In this document: positions 48,709 to 61,046 of the stretch, one piece after another
Position numbering within the stretch: the first letter of the stretch is position 1
Layout of the letters: every line of letters starts with the position of its first letter
Assembly (NCBI GenBank): GCA_035222895.1
Contig: JAVYIG010001603.1
Coordinates: 1 to 64,000, forward strand
Origin: Strongylocentrotus droebachiensis
Taxonomy: Eukaryota; Echinodermata; Echinoidea; Camarodonta; Strongylocentrotidae
Length of the DNA stretch: 64,000 nucleotides
Direction: 5' to 3'
Made by a program: the position numbers and the translations under genes
Notes under the pieces: generated by a model
The model's database searches: none
What the model saw: the letters and a program-made list of their open reading frames with translations, nothing else
Told to the model about the DNA's origin: nothing

Positions 48709-51700
48709 GTAATTACTTAATACTTTACTTATCATTGATTTTTCATAGTTAGTGTCAGACTCACTAACAGAAAAGTATTTCATTTATTATTATGCTAGTT
48801 TGTCATGAGCTGAATCTCATTATTTGGGTGGACCTAAGTAAATTTATGAACTTTAATGTGAGTTGGTCTAGCGGTATGTTCACTCCCATCAGTTCTTGGT
48901 CCTAAACTGTCTATTGTTTAAAAGGGGTTTTGAACTAAGCATTTATTTTTTTAAAAAAGGGGATTTAAAAAAAATTAAAAATGGGGTTATTGTTCTAATT
49001 CTCAGTGCTGTTCATTGCCTGCTACTGGTATAATATTTCTGCCTTCCCTTTTTCAGGGTATGAATACGTCTTTTCATACCTAGTTAAATTGTAAACAAAT
49101 ACCATTAAATCTTTACGATTTCTTTGATTTCATTGCAGAATTAAGCATCGAGACAGTCACTGTGCATCAATCAGATACCAACGAATCGTGTGAAAGCACC
49201 AGCAATAATAACCAAGACAATGATGTGATCCCAAAATCCGCCTCCGATATTGAGCCCTCGGAACCGGGCATTTTCCAGATTGATTCGGAAAATGAAAACT
49301 TAGTCGGAGAAGATGATTGTTCGAGCTCTGAGGTGGAGGAGGAGACACTAAAAAGTGAACTTGTAAAGTCAAACACCCCTGAAAATGAAATGGAACTGAC
49401 CAATATGATGGAAAAGCAGACACTGGCCAATGAGGAGACAGAAGAACAGGACCAGGCCACTTTGGTTGTGTCCGACAGGGGTAAGGAGTCAACGTCTTCT
49501 TGATGTGATACATTAGCAGGTACTTATCAAGTACACATGAATTTGCATGCTTATATTTTTCCATGCTTATATTATTCCATTTCATGGTATGGTAAAGGTC
49601 AGTTACTACGTTACAAGGTGCAGTTTCGGCAAAATTTATGACGGAAATTCCATTAAGTAAATTTGTCGGGATATACAGCACTTGCGGGGAAAGAAACTTG
49701 ATCAGACTTTGGTTCTTTACAGACAAACATGTAGGCCTTAGTTCTTTGATGATAAATATTAATTAGAAAAAGATGTTCAAATTTTTGTAAAATCATCTGT
49801 TAAAAAAAAAATCTTGACCGGGGGGCCTACATGTAATCTTGACATGATCTAAGTAGAAAGCTAACACATTAATTTGGAATTTTGATTGAATTGTGATTTT
49901 AATGTTTAAAGCTGATCTTGAACTCTGGCATGGGAATAGTATTTTGAGAGAAAAGTGCTATGAAATATGATTCATTCTGGATTGTTTATCCTGCAGTAGA
50001 TTGGTTGTTTGAACCAGTAAAATAAAAACAAACGCACAAAAGCTTGCTGGGCATCATCTTTGATAAAAACCACAACTCCCATTTGCACATATATAGTGAT
50101 CTGTGAATAAGCACATGGTGTCGGGCCTACTAACCCAGATTTCCTTATCTTTCTTAAGTTTCTGTGTTCATTGCTCTGCCACTATACATCTTCTACCAAA
50201 ATTGTTTGGCACCTGTCATTTATTTTGTAATCTTGAACATTCAGTTTTGTTGGAATCTGTGAGAAATTATTTTCTATACATGTATGTACCAGAGCTCAAG
50301 TTCATCTGCAAGTTTATGACATCCATATTACTAGAATAACTTTCAAAGCTAAATTGGATTGCGCTTTTTCCACAGAAGTCCAAAGCGCACATGCAGTCAT
50401 ATACTAGAGATATAATATTTCTACAACTTAAACAGTCCATGTACAGTATATTATCCTACTTACAAGACTCAAGAGCATTTATTATGTTTAGTTTAGGAGT
50501 TCAAACTCCAATATCTGCTGTGTGGAGGTCAAGATACAGTAGGTCTAGAAATTCAATCTTTTTCAACCCTGTTCCCCCGAAGGCTCTAATCCATAAAGTG
50601 CATTCTGCAACAAGCAAGTTCTCGGTAAATAACACTGACAAGCAGAGGTCAGGTTACATTACAGCTAAACGCAGGCCATTCTTCATACCGCGGCCATGGA
50701 TGCACATGCCAGTAAATTGGAATCTGATTGATTACTAGATGGAAACAGATTATCAGATTAGATTGCTTCACAGGCATGCATTAGTCTGCAAGCACAGACC
50801 CTAATTTGACACTTTATCAAAAAAACATTGTGCCGTGAGAGAAGTCTAGCCCAGCTACATGTACCTAGTGGTTGTGTCAATGTCAGGAGCAGCTACAGTA
50901 CAAGGCCTATGGTAGTCTTATAGTGCAGACTCACTTTTACGACTGACCAGGGTTTGTGCTCGCAGACTAGGCATGCATACTGTATGCTGTAACAGCTGTA
51001 CTTATGCAAGCTAATGTAATGTGCGTTAAGCCTTTAACTATGGCTTGCGAGAAAGTACACTTCAGTGAAAAAAATACACGGGGGCTCGGGTGAAATAGCC
51101 CCCGAAATGCTAAAAAGAGCCCCCGAAAGTCATAAAAGAGCCAAACAAAATTGCATAGAGTTCATTATATACCTCACTTAAGTAATCCAGCCATCTGATT
51201 GGTCGAAATTGCATTCATAAACTTCAACTGTTCCTGTAAAATTCCCGGTAACCATGCTTAAAACATTTAATATTTTTAATAACCATGGTTATTAAAAAAA
51301 ATAGGTCAGTCTCCATGGTTACCCCATAGGTTTACATGTTAAAAAATGGTTTGAGCGATGGAGGATACCGTATGTGTGCGAATAATTGGTCGGTAATTTC
51401 AATACAATTGAATCTCGATCGATCTTACCGACAATTTTATCTTGCATTGTTGACATGAAGACGAAAATAAACTTCCAAAAACAAAAAAACAACATCTGCC
51501 GATAGATCTTGATCTAAGTTCGTGCCAATATGCATTGCAAAAGTAAAAGAAGAGTCCGTATATGGAGCTTTTGCGAAGCATTCATCACACGCGAAGCCGG
51601 TTTCAATCCATTTTAATGTATATATCGTACAAAACTGCCAAGCATTTTAATAGCGCGCGATGGCCGAGAGGTCTGAGGCGCTGACTTTAGATACATCACC

Positions 51701-54700
51701 TTTTGTACGCAAGAGTTCGAATCTCATCTTCGACCAAAAAAAAAAGTATTTTTTATTTTTTATTTTTTAGTCTATTTTTTTTCGGCATATAAAAGTATTA
51801 ATGACTGCTTTAATATTCGAGAAATAGTTGTTTTTATACGCTCTCGGGAAGGTTACAATTGGGCTATTCCCCTCGGCACGCCTCGGGTAATAGCACAATT
51901 CTAACCTTCCCTTGAGCGTATAAAAACAACTATTTCTCTCAAAGCAGTCATAAATACTATAATACAAAACAAATTAAAGAGTGTTATTTTCATGCAAGCA
52001 AGCTTGAAAAGTAGCCCCCGAAATTTGTAAAGTATCTTTTTCCCTGGTACACTTGCATTATAATTACTAATGGAATTTAAATGAATGAGAAATCAATATA
52101 GAAAGTGAAAGTTTACTCTTTAAACAAAATATTGGAATGTAACACTTCAAGCCAGGTGCAAGAGAGGTGGGAGGATGAGTAATGGTTCATAAAATATAAA
52201 TCTATATTTCGGACACTCCTACACAGTACCGTGTCCGTGTGGGTTGAAAATTTGAAATTGGTTATTTACACAGCTTTCTGTGGCTATTTTTGATTTACAG
52301 TATGAACTGTGAAGTTCAAATTCTGAACTGATACATGTACATACCATGTACTAGTCTGGTTAGAACAAAACTTTAAAAAAAATCTTGCCTTTTTTTAAAG
52401 TGTAGAAGGTACAATGGAGTAATCTACAAAACTTGAATAGGACTAGAGGCAAATGGCAAATTTTTCATTTATGTTTAATATACTAGACATGCGAGCATTT
52501 AAAGTAGTCACCCAAAGAAAATTCACGACAACTGATCATTATGGACAAATATATATGGATGGAAAGATTTTCTCTTGAAAAACATGAATAATTTGCTGAA
52601 AACTCATATACATATATACATGTACATGTACATCATACATGACTATGTAGATATCATTTTCATAGAAAGGGGTAAAATGCTTTGTGGCTAGCTGTGTCTC
52701 ACATGTGACGGCACGAATCTTGAAGATCTACGGAGGACTGCTGAAGGCAGAAAATCTGGATTAAAATTTTTGAGAGATGATTACTGCAGGCCCCAAACAT
52801 ATTTTGAAGAAGGAATTTGTTATATTTGATCAGTTAGGCTTCCCCTTCACAATGATATGAATTTTGCATCAATTCAATTAAATTCAAAACACTTTTGATT
52901 CTTTGGGTGACTACTTCAAGCCTAACTTTGTTTTATTCATTCAAGCAATATGAATTGCTACATGTATACAATATATGGACCAAAAAACAACCTGCGAACA
53001 CTAATTACAAAGGGAGCTATTGATCTGGAAGATATATTCCCATAGGAAGGAAGACACTAAAGTATTGTCCTATTTTTGCGTTTTAATTTCCTGTTTGCAA
53101 GTAGGGTACCTTACAAAATAGCCTTGGGCTCGTAGTATTATCCACAGCAGGAAATTGAAAGTGAAATCCAGATAACCTGTACATCATGTAGACTTATCTG
53201 TCGGAACTTCGGAAGTGTAACCGTATTCTGTAGAGAAGAGAATTGAGTAAATCTTAATTACAAATCTATCAAGAAGCCATGTGAATGATGTGATGTCTTT
53301 CTGTGTGGGCTTACTTGAGGGAAATGAGAATCTTAGCCTAGATTACATTTACTGCAGTACTGCAGTAGTGACTTTCTGCAAGGTTTCGGATAAGTGGGGA
53401 GTAATATTCAATCAGAAAGTAGATTTACGCAGATCAATGATCAATCTGCTGTGTGAAACTACAATGTGATTTATTTAAAGCTTATCTGCCGTAGTTTACA
53501 TGAGGGATTAGACTGCCCTGCAAGGTCACTGGACAGGTGGTTATCTCATCAACTCAGCTCTCAGTTAACATAAGAAAAAGAGGATCATGGGGGACCAATG
53601 GTCACCGATTAGGCATTGTTTGTTATATAGAGGGCGCTAGTAGCTACAAGTAGTGCAGTGGGCCTTTAAAGTCCCCAGTCACTATGATATCTTATGAAAC
53701 TGAAGCTAGGGGGTGTTTCACAGAGACCAAGGTCGACTTTAAGTTGGACTTACATTAACTATGACAGGCACTTCATGCCACTTTTACTGGCATTGGTCTT
53801 ATATTGGAAACTTGGAAATCATTAAAAAAAAAGTTCTGAGAATTTCAAAGGAGAAATACAGTTTACAAACATTCCTTTGAAAAATGATTTCATTTGGCTG
53901 TCAACTTGGAAATTATTATTAAAGCTCTTCATTTACTCCAATTTCTTGCATTTAAAATCAGGTCCCAAAGTAAGCAAAATTTACAAAGATATCAGATTTC
54001 ACTTAATTTCATAAAATATTGAAATTGTCAGCATTCATATTCCCTCTTAAAGTAGATCATTTGGTTGTCAAAGAATCTATTTATCATGGAAATATGGCTG
54101 TTGACAGAAGATTTGAAAATTGTTTTAAAAATTGGAAGCAAAATAACATAACATGCGTGACAAAAGAATGCCTACTGGTACGAGTTTGGTTTACTTTATA
54201 GAAAAAACTGTACTGCTAGCTACCAGTAGATTTTATTTTTTATTTTTCTTAAGTTTGTTCCTCTGCTAGACAGGATGAGAATGAGAAGCAGGAAACGTCC
54301 ATTTCCACAGTGCTCTGTCTGGTGTTGTAGTTTGAATTTATATTATTTCCAGATGAACAATCCGAGCAAACTGATACAGTTTCAAGAAAAATTTGTTTAA
54401 ATGTATGCTTTCATCTACATTGTAGGGAGCTAAATGTTAAATACCAAAAAGACAATAATGTGTACCGGTAGACATCCCAAGCAGTTTAAAGAGAAGGTTG
54501 AGTTCTGGGAAGAGGTGAAAAATAATTTGTAAGCATTACTCATTCTTATTATGCAAGTGTGGAAGAACATCAGTTAAGACATGTTCCCTGAAAAGCATGG
54601 CTCTTCAAATGCCTTCATATTCTAAATATGCATGTAACATCGTAAAAATCGGGGGCCGGCTTTTTACGCCACGTGTTCGTGTAGTCCCATATACAGCTTT

Positions 54701-55204
54701 CTGTGCAAGTGTTTGTAACTTTACCAAGACTTGGCCAAATTTCTTATCATTTTGATGATTCCAGAACCTTGCAATACACACAAATTCTTATATGCTAGAT
54801 GATCAACCTTTTCTGGTCGGTTCCACACCGTTTCTTTTGCAATGCAATCGCATGACCAGAACTCAACTTCATCTTTAAGCTACATGTTTGTACTTCCATT
54901 GCAATCCAGGAGCTAAGGCTAAGCCCTTTGATTTAACTAATATACAGTACATGACTACATCTACATCATTAGAACATTTACGAATGAGCAACAAGTTTCC
55001 TTCGAGTTTCCTGTTTGCTTCCTTGTAAAGATAATCTTTGGAGCAGGATTGATGAACTACATGTAATTACTTATGTAGGGTTTCTCTTTCTCTCGCTCTC
55101 CTTCCTTTCCTGCATATATAGTTTATGTACAGTATACCTCTCTCTTTTCTTTCCCAATCTTTGACAATTTCTGCCTTTCTCTTCTCTTTTCTTACTCCCC
55201 CTCC

Positions 55205-55261
<57 letters not shown>

Positions 55262-58200
55262 CCCTCTCTCCTTCTCCATCTCTTTCTCTTCTTTCTCCCC
55301 CTCTTTCTCTCTCTCTTTCCCTCTCTTTCTCCCTCTCTTTCTCTTCTTCTTCCACCCTCTCTCCCTTTCCACACTCCTTCAAACTCGTGTTTCCATGTAC
55401 TACATACAAGCATGTACATGTATCAGTTGTTGGATCATGCATTATTTGTTGGTATTAGTGTCTGTACTGCCCCTTACACTACACTGACTACAGACAGTGG
55501 TTCAATTGATTCTTGAGGAATATTTGAGTTGACCCCAACCTTATTTCTGTTGAAATACCAAACCATACTCAGAAACAGAGAGAAGGTAGTGGTTTTATTA
55601 TGTACATCTACACAGACCACTCATTTTTGAGAGGAATGCTTTCCTTTTCAAGTACCACACTACCACAACTCAGTCCTATTTGCATAATACCTGTCAGTGA
55701 ACAAAGTGAAAGGAGATTGGGTCAATACTATTTCAAGGAACCTTTCAACTCACTTCATAGATGTAGAGCTAGATTGTTTTCATTTTACAGTGTACCATGA
55801 ATGAAATCTTCTAATACAGAACAAAGATCAGTGCAGTACTGCAAAGTGCAGTCTCTTTATACATGTATTTGTATAATGGGATAGTCAACATTTAAGCACT
55901 AGAAATCAGAGAGAAAAAGAGAGCAGTTGTTAAAGATAAACTTGAGTTCCGGTAAAAAAAGAAAATGAATTCTCACAGAATCTAACGAAACTTACACTGA
56001 ATGTTCAAGATTACAAATAAATGTCATGTGCCAAACAATTTTGGAAGAAAATGTATACTGGCTGAGTAATGAGCATAGAAAGATAAGGAAATCAGGGTAG
56101 TACTACCCCCGACACCATGTGTGTTGTCCCATATACATATTTCTGTGTAAGTGATTGTTACTTTACCAAGACTCTGCCAAATTTATGATGATTTTGATGA
56201 CTCCAGAACCTTGCATTACACACCATTACTTACATGCTATATGATCAACTTTTCTGATCCATTCCACACCTTTTCTTTCACAATGCAATCGCATTACCAG
56301 GACTCAAGTTTATCTTTAACCCCAATTTGTCAGCGTACATGTAATCATGATTGAGTCTGGACATACATGTACATGTACATGTATGACACTGTATATCTGA
56401 CTCGATGGACTCACAAACTCAAGCCACATTCATGTACATGTAGGCAACTAAATGTACTGTACATGTACATGTAGGTGTAACTTTTGTCATTATAAGTCAC
56501 ATTTGTTTTCCTGGTTTTGGCATGGTCAAAGATTATTATTTTAAAACAGTGACATCATCAGGAAAAATATGCATACAAAATGTAATAACGAACAACTTTT
56601 AATTGTCCAAGGGATGTTCACTCTTCTTAATTGTAACTACTTACAAAAAAAGCCAAGCCATGTCAGTAAGAAGTAGAACACTTTATTTTATAAATGGGTG
56701 TGCACATGATCGAATGTGGCATCAAAATTATAATACAGTGTAAGTGTTCAGAATGAAAGGGAAATTTGTGAAGAAGTTTCACTTTCACAATCAAGTGCAG
56801 TTTGAATTCCCCAACAATAAAAGATATTATTTTTAGTGTGCGCTGTAAATGTAGGCTATAGTTTCTAAAGCATTATTAAGAAATGTCACTGGCCTTAAAA
56901 GAAAGAAAGAAAGGAGGGGGGGGGGGGGGGGGGGAATGTGGTAACATGAAATATTTACATGTAGGCTACAGTATCTAAACAATATTAAACAATTAGCAAT
57001 GACACTGGCCGTAACAGAAAGAGAGGAGGGGGAAAATACTTCAATGTACATTGCAACTGAAAGTTAAACAATATGACTTGCATAACATGTGCTTATAAAC
57101 ACACTCTTATGGTTCTCACCAGAGGATACATGATATGTTTACAACCCACATCCGCATCTGTAAATATGGTTGGTAACTTGGTATGATATGAACAAAATAC
57201 CTTACAGTCATAGAATTCCCTTCTGTTGAATTCACAACATCAAGATATTAACTAACCCTTAGAATGTTTCCTTTTGTATCATTTAAAGGTAATACAAAGT
57301 TTTGGTATGGGTTCATGAATTTGGTTCAAATGAACATATTGGAAGGATATGCGATCCTACAATATCCAGTGATCGTTGTCACGGTTGGAATTGAGTTCTT
57401 AGTGATGAAATTGTAAATAATTAACTCTTTATGTTGTATAGCTCCCTCTCAAGGTCAAAATATTAATTTAACTAAAAAACAATGTTTCTTGACTAGATAT
57501 CGACCGATTGGCTATTCCCGTTTGGAAATTACATATCACAACTACATATTCTGATATTTGCATGGTCGCAGCTAGCATTGTATGGCCGTAGGCGCTATTT
57601 GAAATTTATCAAAATTTACCGGGAGCACCGGTAAATTTTGATATTCTATTTTTCTCGAAAGCAGAAGTGTTTTAGGGGCTAAATTTTCTAGTGCTTATAA
57701 TACATTCACATAAGCATCCACATACATCAAAATTGTAAAGAATCATTATCCAGCCAATTTTCAAAATTTCCCAAAACTTTGTATTACCTTTAATCTACCG
57801 GTCCTGACTCATTCTACATGTACTTTCTACTGTAGACCTACTATTTTGTTTACATTTTTTCAAAATAAATGTGATACTGTCATCGATATCATACAGGAAT
57901 AAAGAAATTTTTATAGAAGGGTGTTTTTCTTTTCTCTACCATACTTGATTAAGTCTGCCCCCTTTTATCTTCCAGAAATGATCTTCCTAGCCGAGGCACC
58001 ACCATCATCATCATCTTCCAAAGCCAAGAAACACAGCATCCGTCGTTCCCTCAAGGAAAAGTTCACCTCCACCAGCCAACGATCGCCCCTCTCTACCAGG
58101 AATCTCCTCGAAGACTCCCCCGACCCCGCCCGCCGGGTGAACCTCCGCCAGCAAGGGAGCACCGCCACCCAAAGGATGGGCGTCGCCTACCAGAAGACGG

Positions 58201-58289
58201 GGGTAAGGCGGACATTGGCAGAGGGGAACCAGTACACCGTCCAGACCGTAGGGAGGTACCAGCCCGTTCCAGATAAGGAAAACTTTTAA
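48360..58289 (+). CDS. CDCA3: CDCA3 / TOME-1 (trigger of mitotic entry), 3 coding exons
   Basis: CDCA3 is a mitotic-entry regulator; in vertebrates it acts with SCF to remove the Cdk1 inhibitor kinase Wee1 and is itself destroyed by APC/C-Cdh1 in G1. Coding exons are 48360-48708, 49139-49480 and 57976-58289 (349+342+314 = 1005 nt, 334 residues), all GT-AG with both junctions in phase 1. The protein is mostly disordered: four DPRSP motifs (residues 35-39, 60-64, 76-80, 97-101), three of them followed by an RTP, as in the two DPRSPxxGIxRTP repeats of human CDCA3. Next come an acidic Ser/Glu exon, a basic RRSLKEKF segment, and DKENF at the very end, a KEN degron at 331-333. Its place head to head with USP5 matches the vertebrate neighbourhood. 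An unseen small exon in the 8.5 kb second intron cannot be excluded. Confidence 0.87.
48709..49138 (+). other. CDCA3 intron 1 (within coding part)
   Basis: GTAATT to CATTGCAG, 430 bp, AT-rich, nothing else recognisable. Confidence 0.8.
49139..49480 (+). CDS. CDCA3: CDCA3 acidic middle exon
   Basis: The acceptor is CATTGCAG and the best donor is GTAAGG at 49481 (phase 1, compatible with the next exon). It encodes a Ser/Glu/Asn-rich acidic stretch with no globular domain, like the variable middle of CDCA3. If the donor is not used, the frame runs on for seven more residues to TGA at 49501-49503. Confidence 0.75.
49975..50285 (-). repeat. Dispersed repeat family D, copy 2 (inverse), CDCA3 intron 2
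   Basis: The reverse complement matches 20870-21195 over most of its length (GTTTATCCTGCAGTAGATTG, TTGAACATTCAGTTTTGTTG). Non-coding. Confidence 0.75.
51653..51735 (+). mobile_element. tRNA-Leu-like SINE head or tRNA pseudogene
   Basis: GCGCGATGGCCGAGAGGTCT and GAGGCGCTGA match the D-arm of tRNA-Leu, followed by a long variable region and AGAGTTCGAATCTCATC (T-arm), then an A-rich tail. The acceptor arm does not pair and the anticodon stem is poor, so it is not a working tRNA. Confidence 0.65.
51790..51962. repeat. Foldback with ~80-bp arms nested in the hAT-like element
   Basis: AATAGTTGTTTTTATACGCT and its inverse AGCGTATAAAAACAACTATT sit on either side of a CCCCTCGGCACGCC centre; arms extend to AATGACTGCTTT / AAAGCAGTCAT. 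Confidence 0.85.
53483..53672. mobile_element. Small MITE family C, copy 4 (minus), CDCA3 intron 2
   Basis: Inverse copy with GGCATTGTTTGTTATATAGA and GGGCGCTAGTAGC, ending GTGGGCCTTTAAAG. The left tip has decayed. Confidence 0.72.
54500..54900 (+). repeat. Diverged copy of the 1.2 kb repeat, CDCA3 intron 2
   Basis: Shares TGTTCCCTGAAAAGCATGGC, CTTCAAATGCCTTC and CCCATATACAGCTTTCTGTG with 2400-2900. Non-coding. Confidence 0.75.
55080..55375. repeat. (TC)n microsatellite block, CDCA3 intron 2
   Basis: A pure TC run of about 50 bp at 55208-55257 is surrounded by TTTCTCCCTC-type sequence. Both strands have open but meaningless frames. Confidence 0.9.
55915..56330 (+). repeat. Composite of repeat family D and the 455-2972 family
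   Basis: 55925-56105 matches family D (AACTTACACTGAATGTTCAA). 56110-56330 matches the 1.2 kb repeat at the window start (TCCCATATACATATTTCTGT, CCAGAACCTTGCATTACACA). The two families are joined, which suggests they are parts of one longer element. Confidence 0.72.
56848..57040. repeat. Imperfect tandem duplication with poly-G
   Basis: ATGTAGGCTATAGTTTCTAA...CACTGGCC and ATGTAGGCTACAGTATCTAA...CACTGGCC are two diverged copies of about 100 bp, the first ending in a run of about 18 G. Confidence 0.75.
57283..57793. mobile_element. MITE family B, copy 2, inverse orientation, CDCA3 intron 2
   Basis: 511 bp with the same 25-bp TIR (TTAAAGGTAATACAAAGTTT) and interior as 30562-31084, read in the other direction. 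It ends about 180 bp upstream of the last CDCA3 exon. Confidence 0.82.
57976..58289 (+). CDS. CDCA3: CDCA3 last exon with KEN box
   Basis: The acceptor TTATCTTCCAG ends at 57975. The exon encodes EMIFLAEAPP, a Ser/Lys run, RRSLKEKF, basic Arg-rich segments and the terminal VPDKENF, then TAA. It is distinctly GC-richer than the flanks and keeps the phase. The C-terminal KEN box is in the same place as in human CDCA3 (DKENQHF). Confidence 0.85.
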
Positions 58290-59441
58290 GTGACCCTGAT
58301 AATACCTTCACTTTCATCAGACATTTATGATCAGATCAAAACTCTTATGGAAAGACACTGTTTGGATCTGCGTCAGTGTTTAGCGTCAGGTCAGTGCTGT
58401 TATCAAAGTCAAACATATTTGTAATCCATAATCATCATTTTGAGAGACCGTTGTGGACTTGTGACTATATTTACCTGGATGCAGGTTTTATGCTATGTAA
58501 ATATGACTCAAGAATATACACTGTATGGCCTTTTTGTTAATGTTGCTCTTCTGGAGAGCACTTTCATGTACAATTTTACAGCAGCTAGTTTATACATAGG
58601 TACATGTACATGTAGCTGCTGTGAATGTGTTACAGCCAAATGATCAGTCGACTACAGTTTCATGTCACAGAGTGCCTGCAATGATGTTGCGAACAGAAAG
58701 CTTTTATTGCAGACAATTTATTGTTGTGCTCACTAATAATGTACATGTACATGGCGTTGGAATTTTGACGAACAATATCAAGAAAAGGCTAAAAATGTTA
58801 AATGTTCATGTAATGGCTTTCTTGTTGCTTTAAGTCCCTTTGCTGGTACACAATACACATACATCTAACTTTCATCTACTGCAACATGTACGTTAGTAGC
58901 TGTCACTGTCACTGTCACCGTAAGTTGTAACAATGTCATGCGTTAAGAATGTCAAGAAAAGATGCATACATGCACATGTGGTTATACATGGATGTGGTTG
59001 GTTATAAAGGGATTCAAATTTGTTTCCTTTTGAAAATATGTGCATGTACAGTAAGAGATTTGCAAACAATGCAAAGCATTATTCACAATTCACATTCTTT
59101 TGCCATTTTCATGGAAAAACCTCAAATTTGATATCGGTAGACAAACCAAGGAGTTACAAATTTAGGCTAAACTCATAACTCCTTAATTGGACAAACATAC
59201 ACGTACATGTGTGTTTTCCAGTGCATGTGTCATACTTTCCACATACTATGAATCATCAATAGCACGTAATTTAACTCTGTTCTTGTTGGAGTGAGAAATA
59301 GAACTCATTTATATCGCACCAGTCACGAATATCATCAATGCATGTGAAATACAATAAGGGTTATATGAAGTGACTCATCTGATATGTGACGATGAGATGC
59401 TCCTTGTCTACCAGTTTTATCTTTGAGAACATGACAATAAA
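58290..59441 (+). other. Probable CDCA3 3' UTR to AATAAA at 59436
   Basis: Non-coding, AT-rich sequence with several ACATGTACATG tracts follows the CDCA3 stop. The first AATAAA on the plus strand is at 59436-59441, giving a 3' UTR of about 1.15 kb if used. No other feature is visible in this stretch. Confidence 0.35.
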
Positions 59442-60577
59442 GGAGAGAATATGAATATGCTTTTATGACACTTTCATCTGTTGAGAACTACATGTAGAAG
59501 CAGGCTGTGTAGAAGGGTGTTAACTCATATACTTCAACACAGAGTCAATGCCCTTTTTTACTCTAATTGGATGATTTCTTTCTCACTTTCACATAGAAAG
59601 GGCAAAAATGTGCGTTTTGTATTGGTAGTCACCAGTCAGTCAGTGTCACAGAAATGTCCCCAAAGTCTCACTAAATCTATGCTTTGTTCTCTTACTTCCG
59701 GCACATTTGAGTAAGTAAATAATGGCGTTGTGTGTACGTCACTTGTCCATAAAGCATCATCCCTAAATCTTTGTACATGTACTAGACTTGTTAAATTGTA
59801 CTTTATATAACCTCTGAAAAGTCGGTTCAGTATTTTCATACTTTTTATATTTTGCACAGGCTTTATGGCACTATTCATGGCCTTGTTGACATAACCATTT
59901 TGTATTAAGATACGTGCTTGAGGCAAAATTAGATTAATTCCTAGTTTCTTATTTTCCTTCCACCTACTCATTTTCATTTCATTGTTAGACCATGGACAAA
60001 AAAGAGTTCTGGGGAAATCTCGACAATGGACTATACAACAGTATCCAAAGAATCAATGAAATATCAACATATTTAACCTCTGTAGTACGTGGACAAATGC
60101 TTTTTAGCAAGGATATTTGTGTTCCTTTCAAACCTGTGTTGAAAGTATGAACCCCATATCTATCTCATACTGTACAGCATATTTGAATTAGAAACATTAA
60201 AAACCAAATAAGGTAGAAGTAGAATCGTCTCGTCATATTAAAAAATACCCAAGCAAGAAACTAGGAATTAATTTTACTTGGCCAAATGTGTTTTTGCTTT
60301 TATATACATTCCCCAGTAATCATGTTTAAAAGCATCGTACTGTGTTAGTGAGCTATGTGCTTGTTTCAGATTCCAAGTTTTGTACATCGTACATGTACAG
60401 TGTATGTGACTGCTCCGTTTTGTACAAATAATATTACAGTAGTACTACTAATCCAATGGAAGAAAACTGTGAATGCTGCAGTCCTTGTTTGAAAGTCAAA
60501 CCTCCTATCCTGGCTGACAGTTAACAACTAAATCATTTAGTCAAGCATAACAGGTAAATACATGTACGTTGAATTAG

Positions 60578-61046
60578 CAGACCTGCCAACCAGTACGATT
60601 TAGTCGTATTTAGTACGATTTTTAGAAGCAAATACGACAGTACGATTTTCCTTGATAAAATACGATTTTCAAAAAAAAAAAAAAACATATTTTTTTTTTT
60701 TTTTTTTTTTTATTTTTTTTAATAATTTTTTTAAATTAATATTTTGTGTGTGCGTCCGCCATTTTCAATGGCAAAATGTCCATTCTGTCCCGTAAAGTAT
60801 CCTACAAGCATCTCACATCGGCAATTTGGGGATGTTTATTGGTTCATCGAACACACCAGTCATGACGAAATAATGCATATTCAACCAATGATCAATACAA
60901 AAATTTCTTCCTGTAGGTAGAAACTGTAAGAGGCATTGATCCGCGTAACAATCCGTGTTTATTTTCAAGAATACAACTTTTGTCAGTAAAATACAACTTT
61001 TGACACTAAAGAATACAGTTTTTGAACTCCAGAGGTTGGCAGGTCT
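60578..61046. mobile_element. MITE with TIR CAGACCTGCCAACC, TSD GAATTAG
   Basis: Inverted tips CAGACCTGCCAACC and GGTTGGCAGGTCT are flanked by GAATTAG (60571-60577 and 61047-61053). The left interior iterates TACGATTTT, the right AATACAACTTTT. It has inserted into a dispersed repeat whose other copy is at 24935-25090. Confidence 0.85.

Larger units (their letters stand above)
51063..52046. mobile_element. hAT-like element, perfect 8-bp TSD GTACACTT, CDCA3 intron 2
   Basis: Perfect target duplications GTACACTT lie at 51055-51062 and 52047-52054. Ends are CAGTGAAAAAAATAC and GTATCTTTTTCCCTG, with subterminal AGCCCCCGAAAT repeats. The 984-bp interior includes a tRNA-Leu-like sequence and a foldback at 51790-51962. 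Confidence 0.9.
49481..57975 (+). other. CDCA3 intron 2, 8.5 kb, repeat-filled
   Basis: Runs from GTAAGG to CTTCCAG. It holds repeat family D, the GTACACTT-flanked hAT-like element, MITE family C copy 4, the 54.5 kb repeat, a TC block, the composite repeat at 55.9 kb, poly-G duplicates and MITE family B copy 2. The stretches 50290-51050, 52060-53480 and 53680-54490 show no recognisable feature. Confidence 0.75.

Noticed and set aside
50391-50738. 115-codon frame in CDCA3 intron 2
   Set aside because: No recognisable domain, no splice partner in phase, and repeat DNA on the left side.
51653-51735. Functional tRNA-Leu gene
   Set aside because: The D- and T-arm-like parts are good, but the acceptor and anticodon stems fail, and the sequence lies inside an hAT-like element.
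55067-55487. Arg/Glu-repeat and Ser/Leu-repeat frames
   Set aside because: TC/GA microsatellite read on both strands.
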